Shown: piece after piece, positions 30,326 to 40,004 of the stretch
Layout: every line of letters starts with the position of its first letter
How positions within the stretch are numbered: the stretch's first letter is position 1
Source: Cupriavidus taiwanensis
GTDB taxonomy: Bacteria; Pseudomonadota; Gammaproteobacteria; Burkholderiales; Burkholderiaceae
Length of the DNA stretch: 64,000 nt
Assembly (NCBI RefSeq): GCF_900250075.1
Contig: NZ_LT977070.1
Location: 1,240,001-1,304,000 of the forward strand
Reading direction: 5' to 3'
Translations under genes and position numbers: made by a program
Notes under the pieces: model-generated
The model's input: only the letters and a program-made list of their open reading frames with translations
What the model was told of the DNA's origin: nothing
Databases searched by the model: none

Positions 30326-30428
30326 GAGATGGTTTGTCCGCAAGGGGTAGAGGAGGAGAGACCGCGATTCTACCGCTGCCGGACCTTGCGCGCTGCCCGC
30401 CGCCGCGGGCCGGACCCCCGCGGGGCCA

Positions 30429-31343
30429 TCACCGCATCAGGTTGCTGGTCTTGTCGATGGCGGCGCGGATCTCGGCGATCGAGCGCTCGATCTCTTCCTC
30501 GGACAGCAGGTCGCTGTCGGTGCCGTTGCGCTCCAGGATCGACGTGGTGAAGGCATTGAGTGGCAGCGTGTCGGTCATCACCGCGTCCTGGCTGGCAGTG
30601 TTGTTGTCCAGCTCCCACATCATGGCGATGCCGGTGGTGTTGTCGGCACCTTCGCCGGCCTGCTGCAGCGCCTGGTCGATCAACGCCGGCACCGCCTGCA
30701 CCACCGACAGCCGCGACAGCTTGTCCACCAGTACCGGCTCGTCCAGCGGGCCCCACAGGCCGTCGGAGCAGAGCAGGGCGACGTCGCCCGGTTCCAGCCG
30801 CACCGGCCCGCCCAGGTCGATCAGCGGCAGGTTGGGCGAGCCCAGGCAGTTGTAGAGCTTGTTGCGCTCGGGGTGGTTGGCCACCTCCATCGGCAGCACG
30901 CGCTCCTGCTGCAGCAGGTTCTCGATCTTGGAGTGGTCGCGCGTGCGCGTCAGCAGCCGGCCCTTGCGCAGCAGGTAATAGCGCGAATCGCCGGCATGGG
31001 CCCAGTGGATCTGGCCGTGCTGCACCAGGCAGCAGACCACCGTGGTGCGGGGCACGTCGGCCATCTGGTTGGCCTCGGCATAGCGGTGGATCTCGCGGTG
31101 CGCCAGCATGATGGTGTCCTGCAGGAACTCGGCCGGGTTGCGCACCGCGGGCCGCGCCTGCAGCTGGAACTGGCGCGCCAGCGTCTGCAGCGCCTGCTGC
31201 GCGGCGACTTCGCCGTGGGCGTGGCCGCCCAGGCCGTCGGCCAGCACCATCAGCAGCGCATCGCGGGTGAAGCAATAGCCCATGCGGTCCTGGTTGACGC
31301 GGCGGCCGCCTTTCCTGCTTTCCTGGTAGACAGAGAATCGCAT
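30429..31343 (-). CDS. PP2C-family serine/threonine phosphatase
   Basis: Predicted 304 residues. The metal-binding motifs of PPM phosphatases can be read in order: [39 protein letters not shown] and GADNTTGI. No membrane segment is visible, so it is probably cytosolic. A C-terminal tail of about 50 acidic residues follows the catalytic domain. It lies 73 bp downstream of a Ser/Thr kinase gene and probably reverses its phosphorylations. Start chosen at MRFSVYQ, the point where conservation begins. Confidence 0.9.
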   Translation of the reverse strand: MRFSVYQESRKGGRRVNQDRMGYCFTRDALLMVLADGLGGHAHGEVAAQQALQTLARQFQLQARPAVRNPAEFLQDTIMLAHREIHRYAEANQMADVPRTTVVCCLVQHGQIHWAHAGDSRYYLLRKGRLLTRTRDHSKIENLLQQERVLPMEVANHPERNKLYNCLGSPNLPLIDLGGPVRLEPGDVALLCSDGLWGPLDEPVLVDKLSRLSVVQAVPALIDQALQQAGEGADNTTGIAMMWELDNNTASQDAVMTDTLPLNAFTTSILERNGTDSDLLSEEEIERSIAEIRAAIDKTSNLMR

Positions 31344-31416
31344 GTTGGCTGGTTGGCTTTCTTGGGGTTCGATGGCCCGGCCGCGCGCACGGGGGCGTCG
31401 CAGCCGGGTTTGTGAT

Positions 31417-32469
31417 TCAGTCGACGCTCGCGCCGGGTGCCTGCTCGTCACGCCGGCGCAGCAGCGTCAGAAAGCGCGAGGTCGCGGGCGCTTTTTCCGG
31501 CGGCATGGGGGCGGGTGCCGGCGCCTGGGTCGCAGGCGCCAGCGCCTGCTCGCCCAGCGCGTTGGTCTGCTCGCGCAATTCCTTCTGCAGCCGGAATACG
31601 CTCTGCGGGCGGCCCGATGGCTCCAGCCGCAGGCACCACTCGACCAGGTCGACCAGGCCGTTGGTATAGCTGCTGCGCAGCCGCATCAGCGCCTCGCCCA
31701 TGCGGTCATCCTTCTCGCGCTGGTTGGCTTCCTGCGGCGGCAGTCCGGCCATGCAGGCGTAGAGCGTCGCGCCAAGGCTGTAGATGTCGGTCCACGGGCC
31801 CAGGTCAGTGTGCTTGCCGTACAGTTCCGGCGCGGCGAAGCCGGGCGTGTACATCGGCTGGAAGCGCGCGGCCTCCATGGTCAGGGTCTGCCGCGCGGCG
31901 CCGAAATCCAGCAGGATGGGGGACTCGTCCTCGCGCAGGTAGATGTTGCCGGGCTTGATGTCCAGGTGCAGCAGCTTGTGGATATGCACTTCGCGCAGGC
32001 CGCTCATCAGGTCGTGGAAGACCTTGCGGATGAAATGCTCGCGCAGCACCTTGGCGCGCCCCTGCTGCCGGGCCGCCAGCACATGTTCCTGCAGCGTCTT
32101 GCCCAGCTCGTAGTTCATCACCATGTAGACGGTGGCGTTCTCGCGGAAGAAGTTCACCACGCGCACCACGCTGGGATGGGAAATGCGGGCCAGCGAGCGG
32201 CCCTCTTCGAAGAAGTACTTCAGGCCCAGCCGGAACGCCGCGGCGTTTTCCTCGGGCACCACGGGGATCAGTTCGCCCGGGTTGCGCCGCGCCAGCGACG
32301 ACGGCAGGTACTCCTTGATGGCGACCGGCGCGCCGGTTTCGTCGGTGGCCAGGTAGACGAAACTGAACCCCCCGCTGGCCAACTTCTTTACAATACGATA
32401 GTTGGACAGCAGCGTGCCGACGGGCAGCGGTGCACTCTTCGGTTGGGGCGTGCCCTTTGGCTCTGTCAT
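31417..32469 (-). CDS. Hanks-type serine/threonine protein kinase
   Basis: Predicted 350 residues. The kinase domain (about 20-290) has a glycine loop (LASGGFSFVY), VAIK with Lys52, the catalytic HLDIKPGN and a DFG metal motif, so it should be active. An Ala/Pro-rich C-terminal tail carries no recognised sensor and no membrane helix. It precedes the PP2C gene on the same strand, giving a kinase/phosphatase pair, then rph-rdgB-hemW. It is divergent from yicC with a 213-bp gap. Confidence 0.9.
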   Translation of the reverse strand: MTEPKGTPQPKSAPLPVGTLLSNYRIVKKLASGGFSFVYLATDETGAPVAIKEYLPSSLARRNPGELIPVVPEENAAAFRLGLKYFFEEGRSLARISHPSVVRVVNFFRENATVYMVMNYELGKTLQEHVLAARQQGRAKVLREHFIRKVFHDLMSGLREVHIHKLLHLDIKPGNIYLREDESPILLDFGAARQTLTMEAARFQPMYTPGFAAPELYGKHTDLGPWTDIYSLGATLYACMAGLPPQEANQREKDDRMGEALMRLRSSYTNGLVDLVEWCLRLEPSGRPQSVFRLQKELREQTNALGEQALAPATQAPAPAPMPPEKAPATSRFLTLLRRRDEQAPGASVD

Positions 32470-32682
32470 GGGAATAGGACCGGAGTTGCCCCCGCGAATT
32501 TGCCTCAGGATTGTCCGGGCTAATCGGTCACTTGTAAAGAACACAAATACGGGCGTTATTGCCCGCCTTTCAACGTTTTGAGGGCGCCCCCCGCAGGCTG
32601 CGCCGCGCGCCGGCCGGGCGGGCGTCCGCCGGCAGGCCGCGGCCGCTTCGCGACGGTGCGGCGCCAATCACGAGAACAACCA

Positions 32683-33618
32683 ATGATCCACAGCATGACA
32701 GGCTACGGCCTGGCGACGCGCCAGGCGCCATTGACCAACGCGCAGGGCGAGCCCAGCGGGCGCACCGCGTCTGTTTCGGTGGAATTCCGCACTGTCAATT
32801 CGCGTTTCCTCGACCTGTTGTTCCGGGCCCCCGAGGAGTGCCGCGCGTTCGAGCCGGCCTTGCGCGAGATGCTGATGGCCGAGCTGTCGCGCGGGAAGCT
32901 GGAATGCCGCATCAACCTGCAGCGCACCGATGCCGGCGGCGCCACGCTGGCGCTCAACGACGGGCTGCTGGCGCAGATCCGCGCGCTCGAAACCACCGTG
33001 GCCGCCACCTTCAGCAGCGCCGGCACCCTGCGCATGGGTGAGATCCTGCGCTGGCCCGGCGTGCTGGTCGAGCCGGAGCTGTCGCAGGAGTCGCTGCGCG
33101 AGGCCGTGCTCGGCGCCGCGCGCGAGGCGCTCGACCAGCTGCTGGAAGCGCGCCGCCGCGAGGGCGACGCGCTCAAGGCCACGCTGACCGAGCGCATCGA
33201 CGCCATGCTGGCGATCGTCGAGCGCCTGACCCCGACCATCCCGCAACTGATCGCGCACCACCAGGAAAAGCTGACCGAGCGCCTGCAGGAAGCCTTCAAC
33301 CTGGCCGCGCCCAACGGCATGCCGGCGATGAGCCGCGACGAGATCGCCGAGCGCATCCGCCAGGAAGCCACCGTCTACGGCATCCGCATCGACATCGCCG
33401 AAGAGCTGTCGCGGCTGCAGGCGCACCTGAACGAAACCCGCCATATCCTGAAGAAGGGCGGCCAGGTGGGCAAGCGCCTCGACTTCATGATGCAGGAGCT
33501 CAACCGCGAGGCCAACACGCTGGGCTCCAAGGCCGCCGCCAAGGAACTGGCCGATGCCTCGATGGAGCTCAAGCTGCTGATCGAGCAGATGCGCGAGCAG
33601 GTCCAGAATCTAGAGTAA
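32683..33618 (+). CDS. yicC: YicC-family endoribonuclease
   Basis: Predicted 311 residues. The N-terminal MIHSMTGYG and the C-terminal DUF1732 region (KRLDFMMQELNREANTLGSKA) identify YicC, a family recently shown to include endoribonucleases that act on small RNAs. It lies immediately upstream of gmk (18-bp gap), the usual order. The start at 32683 gives the conserved N-terminus exactly. A small hairpin (CGGGC/GCCCG, 32550-32565) lies in the upstream gap. Confidence 0.93.
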   Translation: MIHSMTGYGLATRQAPLTNAQGEPSGRTASVSVEFRTVNSRFLDLLFRAPEECRAFEPALREMLMAELSRGKLECRINLQRTDAGGATLALNDGLLAQIRALETTVAATFSSAGTLRMGEILRWPGVLVEPELSQESLREAVLGAAREALDQLLEARRREGDALKATLTERIDAMLAIVERLTPTIPQLIAHHQEKLTERLQEAFNLAAPNGMPAMSRDEIAERIRQEATVYGIRIDIAEELSRLQAHLNETRHILKKGGQVGKRLDFMMQELNREANTLGSKAAAKELADASMELKLLIEQMREQVQNLE

Positions 33619-33636
33619 GACAGTCACCGAAACATC

Positions 33637-34311
33637 ATGAGCCCAACTTCTCCATCGGCCTCCGCTCCGACCTCGCACACCGCCATCGACACCGTCTACC
33701 CCGGCAACCTCTTCATGGTGGTGGCGCCCTCGGGCGCGGGCAAGTCGACGCTGGTCAACGCGCTGCTGGCGCAGGACCCGGCCATCCGCCTGTCGATCTC
33801 GCACACCACGCGCGCACCGCGCCCGGGCGAGGAGGACGGCCGCGAGTACCACTTCGTTACCGTGGATGCCTTCCGCAGCGCGCGCGATCGCGGCGATTTC
33901 CTGGAATGGGCCGAGGTGCACGGCAACTACTACGCGACCTCGCGCGTGTGGATCGAGCAGCAAATGGCGCAAGGCAACGACGTGCTGCTGGAGATCGACT
34001 GGCAGGGCGCGCAGCAGGTGCACCAGCGCTTTTCCAACGCGGTGGAGATCTTCATCCTGCCGCCGTCGCTGACCGCGCTGGAAGAGCGCCTGAAAAAGCG
34101 CGGCCAGGACGAGCCCAACGTGATCGTGCGCCGCCTGCTGGCCGCGGGCAGCGAAATGGCCCACGCCTCGGAGTCGGACTACGTCATCATCAACGAGGTC
34201 TTCGACGACGCGCTGGAGCAGTTGCGCAACGTCATCAGCGCCACGCGGCTGCGCTTTTCCTCGCAGAAGGCGCGGCATGCGGAGCTGTTCATCGAGCTTG
34301 GCATCCACTGA
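33637..34311 (+). CDS. gmk: Guanylate kinase
   Basis: Predicted 224 residues. It phosphorylates GMP to GDP with ATP. The P-loop SGAGKST is near 32-38, after an N-terminal extension of about 20 residues rich in Ser/Thr/Pro. GMP-binding residues lie in [19 protein letters not shown]. It sits between yicC and rpoZ, placing GTP/GDP supply next to (p)ppGpp metabolism (spoT). An alternative start (MVVAPSG at about 33715) would remove the extension. Confidence 0.95.
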   Translation: MSPTSPSASAPTSHTAIDTVYPGNLFMVVAPSGAGKSTLVNALLAQDPAIRLSISHTTRAPRPGEEDGREYHFVTVDAFRSARDRGDFLEWAEVHGNYYATSRVWIEQQMAQGNDVLLEIDWQGAQQVHQRFSNAVEIFILPPSLTALEERLKKRGQDEPNVIVRRLLAAGSEMAHASESDYVIINEVFDDALEQLRNVISATRLRFSSQKARHAELFIELGIH

Positions 34312-34416
34312 AACGATGCCTGCCGATGACAGCCGCGCGGGGCGCCGCCGGCGTTTCCCGCCGCGTGCTGTAAAATAGCAACCCAACGTAAGGTTTTGTC
34401 CCAAGGTGGATTTGAT

Positions 34417-34620
34417 ATGGCGCGTATTACCGTCGAAGATTGTCTGAAACACATTCCGAATCGTTTCGAGCTCGCGCTGGCGGCCACGTACCGTGCGCGC
34501 CAGCTGGTGCAGGGCCACACGCCCAAGGTCGAAGCGAAGGACAAGCCGACCGTGGTGGCACTGCGCGAGATCGCGTCGGGCCAGGTCGGCATCGAGATGC
34601 TGAAAAAGGTCCCGACCTGA
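34417..34620 (+). CDS. rpoZ: RNA polymerase omega subunit
   Basis: Predicted 67 residues. This small RNA polymerase subunit aids beta-prime folding and forms part of the ppGpp site 1. The conserved [19 protein letters not shown] start and the RARQL segment are diagnostic. A TAAAAT -10-like element at 34371-34376 may give it its own promoter inside the gmk-spoT cluster. The length is typical of the Burkholderiaceae. Confidence 0.97.
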
Positions 34621-34702
34621 TCGACCAGGCGGCCCATGGCTCATCCCTGCATCGTGCCAGCACTGTTCCAGGCTCCCCAGCCGGATTCCCCGGGCCGCCG
34701 CC

Positions 34703-37240
34703 ATGCCATCGCCGCATCCGCCCTCCAAGCCTCCATCCCAGCCGTCGCCGACCGCGGTCGTGCCGGCGCCTGGCGATGCGGCCCCGCCCGCGGCGCGTAA
34801 GCGCACCATTCCGGGCCAGTCTTCCGTGAACGCGCGCACCGGCGCTCCCAATCTTCCCGATCCGCTCGGCGACGATGTCGTCGGCGAGCGCGCCGTCGCG
34901 CCCGCGCTGGCGCCCGGCAAGACCCGGGGCGCCCCCGTGCAGGACGAACTGGTCGCGGCGCAGCAAGTGGCGCCGCCGGCAGCCGACAGCCTGTTTATCG
35001 ATGCAGTGCTGGCGCAGTCATACCGGCACTTCTTCGGCCCGACCTCGCAGCCGGCGGTGCCGCCGCGCCAGCAGGTCATCTCCATCACCCGGCTGATGGA
35101 AAAGCTCGCGTACCTGAAGGCGCCGGACCTGGCGCGGGTACGCGAGGCCTTCCAGTTTTCCGACGAGGCCCACCTGGGCCAGTACCGCCAGAGCGGCGAG
35201 CCCTACATCACCCATCCGGTGGCGGTGGCCGAGCTGTGCGCGGACTGGAAGCTGGACGTGCAGTCCATCATGGCGGCGCTGCTGCACGACGTGATGGAAG
35301 ACCAGGGCATCACCAAGAGCGAGCTGGCCGAGAAATTCGGTCCCAAGGTCGCCGAACTGGTCGATGGCCTGACCAAGCTGGACAAGCTCGAATTCCAGAG
35401 CCGCGAGCAGGCGCAGGCGGAAAGCTTCCGCAAGATGCTGCTGGCGATGGCGCGCGACGTGCGCGTGATCCTGGTGAAGCTGGCCGACCGTACGCACAAC
35501 ATGCGCACGCTCGACTTCGTGCCGCCGGAGAAACGCCGCCGCATCGCGCTCGAGACCATGGAGATCTATGCGCCGATCGCGCACCGTCTCGGTCTCAACA
35601 CGATCTACCGCGAGCTGCAGGAACTGTCGTTCAAGGTCGGCTCGCCATTCCGCTACGCCACGCTCGAAAAAGCCGTCAAGGCTGCGCGCGGCAACCGGCG
35701 CGAGGTGGTCAAGCGCATCCTCGAGGCCGCGCAGAAGGCGCTGGCCGATGCCGGCATCGTGGCTGAACTGTCCGGGCGCGAGAAGACGCTGTACAGCATC
35801 TACCGCAAGATGCACGACAAGCAGCTGTCGTTCTCGCAGGTGCTGGACGTGTACGGTTTCCGCGTGGTGGTGGAAACGCAGATGCACTGCTACATGGCGA
35901 TGGGGGCGCTGCACGGCCTGTACAAGCCGATGCCCGGCAAGTTCAAGGACTACATCGCGATCCCCAAGATCAACGGCTACCAGTCGCTGCACACCACGCT
36001 GGTGGGTCCGTTCGGCACGCCGGTGGAGTTCCAGATCCGCACGCGCGACATGCACCAGATCGCCGAGGCCGGCGTGGCCGCGCACTGGATGTACAAGCAC
36101 CAGGCCGACCACGCCAACGATATCCAGCAGCAGGCGCACCAGTGGCTGCAGTCGCTGCTCGATATCCAGAGCCAGACCGGCGATTCGCAGGAATTCCTCG
36201 AGCACGTCAAGATCGACCTGTTCCCCGACGCGGTCTACGTGTTCACGCCCAAGGGCCATATCCGCGCGCTGCCGCGCGGTGCCACCGCGCTGGACTTTGC
36301 CTACGCGGTGCACAGCGACCTGGGCAACCAGTGCGTCGCGGTCAAGATCAACAACGAGATGCTGCCGTTGCGCACCGAGCTCAAGAGCGGCGATATCGTC
36401 GAGGTGGTGACGGCGCCGTATTCCAAACCCAACCCCGCATGGCTGTCGTTCGTGCGCACCGGCAAGGCGCGCGCGGCGATCCGCCACTACCTCAAGACCA
36501 CCAAGCTGGACGAGGCGATCCAGCTGGGCGAGCGCCTGCTGGAGCAGTCGGCGCGCCAGCTCGGCATCGAGCTGAAGGCGGTGCCGCAGTCGGTGTGGGA
36601 CCGCATGATCCAGTGGACCGGCAACAAGCAGCGCGAAGACATCTTCGCCGACCTGGCGCTGGGCCGGCGCGTGCCGGCGGTGGTGGCCAAGCGCATGGAG
36701 ATCCTGCTGCAGGAGCTGTCCGGCGATGTCGACAGCGCGCTGCTGGCGGCGGTGCAGACCTTTGCCGGCGAGGAAGCGCCCGCGGTGCCGATCACCGGCG
36801 ACGAAGGCATGTCGATGATCTTCTCGGCATGCTGCCGCCCCATCCCCGGCGATTCAATCGTCGGCTACCTGGGCAAGGGCGAGGGGCTGCAGATCCACGT
36901 GCAGGACTGCAAGATCGCCAAGCGCCTGCACAGCAAGGATCCGGAGCACTGGATCGATGTGATGTGGGCCAAGAAGACCACGCGCGCCTTCGACGTGTCG
37001 ATCAAGGTGATGGTGCGCAACGTCAAGGGCATCGTCGCGCGCGTGGCGGCGGACCTGACCGCGGCCGATGCCAACGTTGCCCACGTGGCGATGGAGCAGC
37101 AGGACGCCGGCCAGCAGGAAGCCACCTACATGCAGTTCATCATCCAGGTGCAGAACCGCCTGCACCTGGCCAACGTGATGCGCGGGCTGCGCCGCAACCC
37201 CGACGTCATCCGCATCTTCCGCGACCGCAACGACAATTGA
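34703..37240 (+). CDS. spoT: Bifunctional (p)ppGpp synthetase/hydrolase
   Basis: Predicted 845 residues. It makes and degrades the stringent-response alarmone. After a Pro/Ala-rich extension of about 110 residues come the HD hydrolase domain (LLHDVMED, KLADRTHNMRTL), the RelA synthetase domain (YGFRVVVE, INGYQSLHTTLVGP, EFQIRT), a TGS domain (VYVFTPKGHIRALPRGATALDFAYAVHSDLG), a helical/zinc-finger-like region (CCRPIPGD) and a C-terminal ACT domain. The HD residues are intact, which supports SpoT/Rel rather than RelA. The long N-terminus makes the start uncertain. It is downstream of rpoZ. Confidence 0.95.
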   Translation: MPSPHPPSKPPSQPSPTAVVPAPGDAAPPAARKRTIPGQSSVNARTGAPNLPDPLGDDVVGERAVAPALAPGKTRGAPVQDELVAAQQVAPPAADSLFIDAVLAQSYRHFFGPTSQPAVPPRQQVISITRLMEKLAYLKAPDLARVREAFQFSDEAHLGQYRQSGEPYITHPVAVAELCADWKLDVQSIMAALLHDVMEDQGITKSELAEKFGPKVAELVDGLTKLDKLEFQSREQAQAESFRKMLLAMARDVRVILVKLADRTHNMRTLDFVPPEKRRRIALETMEIYAPIAHRLGLNTIYRELQELSFKVGSPFRYATLEKAVKAARGNRREVVKRILEAAQKALADAGIVAELSGREKTLYSIYRKMHDKQLSFSQVLDVYGFRVVVETQMHCYMAMGALHGLYKPMPGKFKDYIAIPKINGYQSLHTTLVGPFGTPVEFQIRTRDMHQIAEAGVAAHWMYKHQADHANDIQQQAHQWLQSLLDIQSQTGDSQEFLEHVKIDLFPDAVYVFTPKGHIRALPRGATALDFAYAVHSDLGNQCVAVKINNEMLPLRTELKSGDIVEVVTAPYSKPNPAWLSFVRTGKARAAIRHYLKTTKLDEAIQLGERLLEQSARQLGIELKAVPQSVWDRMIQWTGNKQREDIFADLALGRRVPAVVAKRMEILLQELSGDVDSALLAAVQTFAGEEAPAVPITGDEGMSMIFSACCRPIPGDSIVGYLGKGEGLQIHVQDCKIAKRLHSKDPEHWIDVMWAKKTTRAFDVSIKVMVRNVKGIVARVAADLTAADANVAHVAMEQQDAGQQEATYMQFIIQVQNRLHLANVMRGLRRNPDVIRIFRDRNDN

Positions 37241-37255
37241 AGCGCCGGCGCCGGC

Positions 37256-37819
37256 TTACTGCTTGCGCGCCGGGTAGCGGACTTCCAGGATATCGATCTG
37301 CTCGACGCCGGCCGGCGTGCGCAACGCCACGGTGTCGCCTTCGCGCGCCTTGAGCAGCGCCTTGGCAATCGGCGAGATCCAGCTGACGTGGTTGTGGTCG
37401 AGATCGACCTCGTCCATGCCGACGATGGTGATGGTGGTCTCTTCGCCCGACGCATGCGCGTAGGTAACGGTGGCGCCAAAGAAGATCTGGTCGTTGTCGC
37501 CCTGCAGGGACGGGTCGACCACTTCGGCCTTGTCGAGGCGGCGCGTCAGGAAACGGATGCGGCGGTCGATCTCGCGCAGGCGCTTCTTGCCATAGAGATA
37601 GTCGCCGTTCTCGGAGCGGTCGCCGTTGGACGCGGCCCACGAGACGATCTGTACCACGTCGGGCCGCTCCACATCGATCAGCTGCATCAGCTCGTTGCGC
37701 AGGCGCGCATAGCCTTCAGCGGTGATGTAGTTCTTGGTGCCGGGAGGCAGCGGTGCTGCGCCTTCGGGGAGATCGTCGTCCTCGTCGCCGGAGGACTCTT
37801 TGACAAATGCCTTGTTCAT
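37256..37819 (-). CDS. greB: Transcription elongation factor GreB
   Basis: Predicted 187 residues. GreB enters the RNA polymerase secondary channel and stimulates cleavage of backtracked RNA. An acidic N-terminal extension (SSGDEDDD) precedes the coiled-coil with ENGDYLYGKKRLREIDRRIRFL and the FKBP-like C-terminal domain. The start MNKAFVKE is chosen over an ATG four codons upstream. It is convergent with spoT (15 bp between stops). Confidence 0.93.
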   Translation of the reverse strand: MNKAFVKESSGDEDDDLPEGAAPLPPGTKNYITAEGYARLRNELMQLIDVERPDVVQIVSWAASNGDRSENGDYLYGKKRLREIDRRIRFLTRRLDKAEVVDPSLQGDNDQIFFGATVTYAHASGEETTITIVGMDEVDLDHNHVSWISPIAKALLKAREGDTVALRTPAGVEQIDILEVRYPARKQ

Positions 37820-37938
37820 GGTCCGGATCACTTCTCTTCAGTCTGCCATTATAGGAAAAGCCCGCTGCCGGGCCGCCCCGGTGGCGGGGCGGCGTCGACC
37901 CACTCCAATAAAGATCGCAAAAAAGTTGGAGGGGGGGC

Positions 37939-37966
37939 TTCACAAAAACGAAAACTGGGTTATAAT
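37939..37966 (+). promoter_or_regulatory. Promoter of tRNA-Arg
   Basis: TTCACA (37939-37944) and TATAAT (37961-37966) with a 16-bp spacer, ending 13 bp before the tRNA. A run of seven G lies just upstream of the -35. Confidence 0.75.
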
Positions 37967-37979
37967 CTTTTTCTCGCGT

Positions 37980-38056
37980 GCGGCTGTAGCTCAGTTGGAT
38001 AGAGTACTTGGCTACGAACCAAGGGGTCGTGGGTTCGAATCCTGCCAGCCGCGCCA
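37980..38056 (+). tRNA. tRNA-Arg(ACG)
   Basis: A 77-nt tRNA: acceptor GCGGCTG pairs with CAGCCGC, discriminator G and encoded CCA. The anticodon loop CTACGAA gives ACG, read as ICG after deamination. D-loop and T-loop (GTTCGAATC) are normal. Confidence 0.98.
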
Positions 38057-38073
38057 CCTATGCAGAAAGAAGA

Positions 38074-38103
38074 GGGCTTCCGGAAACGGAAGCCCTTTTT
38101 CTT
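38074..38103 (+). terminator. Terminator of tRNA-Arg
   Basis: GGGCTTCCG and CGGAAGCCC form a 9-bp stem with a GAAA tetraloop, followed by TTTTTCTTT. Confidence 0.93.
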
Positions 38104-38214
38104 TGCCGCTCGGTTTGCCTGTGCCGTCTTGCCGCGCGCCCGCGTTATGCCTTGCGGTCGCGCGTGTCGCCTCCTAGTCTCGAAGAACCATTCACGGATC
38201 CGGGAGTCGCTCGC

Positions 38215-38475
38215 ATGGACAACGCTGACTGGCGCGTCGAGGCATATCGCGGCATGGACGTCTACGTCCTGGTGTCTCCGCAGGGGCCGGGCAGCATCGG
38301 CCGTTGGGGTTACGAGGTGCGCGTGTCGCAGGAAGGTGCCGATCCGGCCGATGCCGGTGATACCGAACTGCTGGCCAGCGGGCCGCAGCAGTTCGCCACG
38401 CGCCATGCGGCCGAGGTGGCTGCGTTCGGCGCCGGCTATGCGCTGGTCGACCGCCTGCTGGGACCTGCCGAGTAA
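38215..38475 (+). CDS. Small conserved-type hypothetical protein
   Basis: Predicted 86 residues, soluble and acidic, with no motif I recognise. Codon use is normal for the region. A weak GGGAG site lies about 10 bp before the ATG at 38215. It stands between tRNA-Arg and the initiator tRNA. Function unknown. Confidence 0.6.
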   Translation: MDNADWRVEAYRGMDVYVLVSPQGPGSIGRWGYEVRVSQEGADPADAGDTELLASGPQQFATRHAAEVAAFGAGYALVDRLLGPAE

Positions 38476-38573
38476 GCGCGGCAAGCCGTTGCGCGCGCAG
38501 CGGTTTATGTCACGTTGTGATGTATCGACTTGCCCGCGGGGCAAACGATTTGGTGTGCCGACGCAAATAGTGC

Positions 38574-38602
38574 TTGCCATGCGCCGTCGGATCACCCATA
38601 AT
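38574..38602 (+). promoter_or_regulatory. Promoter of initiator tRNA
   Basis: TTGCCA (38574-38579) and CATAAT (38597-38602) spaced by 17 bp, 14 bp before the tRNA. Confidence 0.7.
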
Positions 38603-38616
38603 CCATCTCCTTCAGA

Positions 38617-38692
38617 CGCGGGGTGGAGCAGTTGGCAGCTCGTCGGGCTCATAACCCGAAGGTCGCAGGTTCAAGTCCTGCCCCCGCAACCA
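38617..38692 (+). tRNA. Initiator tRNA-fMet(CAT)
   Basis: The anticodon loop CTCATAA gives CAT. Initiator features are present: an unpaired C1-A72 at the acceptor end (CGCGGGG / CCCCGCA), three G-C pairs next to the anticodon loop (GGGCTCATAACCC), and encoded CCA. Confidence 0.97.
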
Positions 38693-38830
38693 ACACCCTG
38701 GCATTCGCCATCCGCGGCAACCGCCGCAATCTTTCCAGCGTTGTTTCTCAGGCCGACCGGCCAAATCCCCAAGTGTTTCGACATCGGTGCCAATGCGTCC
38801 TGTGCGCGCACGGACTCGCACGCATCAATG

Positions 38831-39112
38831 TCATGCCGGCACGCGTTCCGCCGCAAGCCTGAAGGTATCGCGCACCAGCGGCTGGTCTTCGCGATCGGCT
38901 GCCTCGGCGCGATCGCGCAAGCGCGCGGCGAGCACCGTCAGCGTTCCCTGTGCCTGCGGTCCGCCGGCGGCCTGGCACTTGGTCACGGCTTCGCGCATCA
39001 CCGCATCGAGTTCGACGCTGACGTCGGCACCATCGAAGGCGCTGACCGAAAGGGCCGAGATGCGTTCCAGGTAGAGATTGACCAGCGCTTCGTCGTGTAG
39101 CGGTTCGGACAT
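38831..39112 (-). CDS. Small helical hypothetical protein
   Basis: Predicted 93 residues, largely alpha-helical and charged, no recognised domain. AAGGAGCAGAC precedes the ATG at 39112 and fixes the start. It is divergent from the PiuC-type hydroxylase, and the gap between them contains a Fur-box-like palindrome that could serve both genes. Function unknown. Confidence 0.65.
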   Translation of the reverse strand: MSEPLHDEALVNLYLERISALSVSAFDGADVSVELDAVMREAVTKCQAAGGPQAQGTLTVLAARLRDRAEAADREDQPLVRDTFRLAAERVPA

Positions 39113-39177
39113 GTCTGCTCCTTGTCGATGACGGCATACCCAACCATTGTAGTGAAGGCGCCGCCTGCCCGGGATCA

Positions 39178-39196
39178 AACAATAATGATTCTTGTT
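39178..39196. promoter_or_regulatory. Fur-box-like palindrome
   Basis: AACAATAATGATTCTTGTT is a near-perfect palindrome (AACAA.AAT.ATT.TTGTT) and matches the AATAATGATT core of Fur sites. It lies 65 bp upstream of the PiuC-type gene and just before a TACAAT element at 39219-39224. Confidence 0.6.
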
Positions 39197-39260
39197 CTGG
39201 CGCTGCGCGGGCTTCCCATACAATGGGCGCCTGCCGATTTATCCAGAAGTAGAAGCCATC

Positions 39261-39944
39261 ATGATGCTGCAGATTCCCGACGTACTGTCCAAGGCCCAGG
39301 TCGCGCAGGTGCGCGAGATCATCGACTCGGGGCCCTGGGCCGACGGCAACGAAACCTCGGGCTACCAGTCGGCGCTGGCCAAGCGCAACCTGCAGCTGCC
39401 CGAGGGTTCGCCGGCGGCGCGGCAGGTCGGCGACCTGATCCAGGACGCACTGGGCAACCATGCACTGTTCTTCTCGGCGGCGCTGCCGCTGAAGGTCTAC
39501 CCGCCGCTGTTCAACCGCTACGAGGGCGGGCAGACCTTTGGCAACCATGTCGACAACGCGATCCGCTACCTGCGCGGCACCAGCTTCCGCATCCGCAGCG
39601 ACCTGTCGGCGACGCTGTTCCTGACCGAACCTGAAGACTACGACGGCGGCGAGCTGGTGGTCGAGGACACCTACGGGCAGCAGCGCGTGAAACTGCCGGC
39701 CGGGCACATGGTGCTGTACCCGGCCACCAGCATCCACCACGTGACGCCGGTCACGCGCGGGGCGCGGGTGTCGTCGTTCTTCTGGATCCAGAGCATGGTT
39801 CGCGACGACGGCCAGCGCGCGATGCTGTTCGAGCTGGACGGGCGCATCCGCCAGGTGGCGCGGGAACTCGGCCAGGCGCACGAATCGGTGATCGGCCTGA
39901 CCGGCGTCTATCACAATCTGCTGCGGCGCTGGGCCGACGCCTGA
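39261..39944 (+). CDS. piuC: PiuC-type Fe(II)/2-oxoglutarate hydroxylase (PKHD type)
   Basis: Predicted 227 residues. This non-heme iron dioxygenase is usually linked to iron uptake through siderophore receptors. The iron ligands can be read as the HVD pair (GNHVDNAIR) and the distal His in [13 protein letters not shown]. Length equals E. coli YbiX (about 225). ATG 39261 or 39264 are both possible. An iron-responsive operator-like site lies upstream. No TonB-dependent receptor gene is adjacent, which is unusual for piuC. Confidence 0.9.
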   Translation: MMLQIPDVLSKAQVAQVREIIDSGPWADGNETSGYQSALAKRNLQLPEGSPAARQVGDLIQDALGNHALFFSAALPLKVYPPLFNRYEGGQTFGNHVDNAIRYLRGTSFRIRSDLSATLFLTEPEDYDGGELVVEDTYGQQRVKLPAGHMVLYPATSIHHVTPVTRGARVSSFFWIQSMVRDDGQRAMLFELDGRIRQVARELGQAHESVIGLTGVYHNLLRRWADA

Positions 39945-40004
39945 GCGCTGCCGGCGCGCCCTGGCGGGCGCGCGGCGCTGGATCGGCGGGGATGGACAGG
40001 GCGA

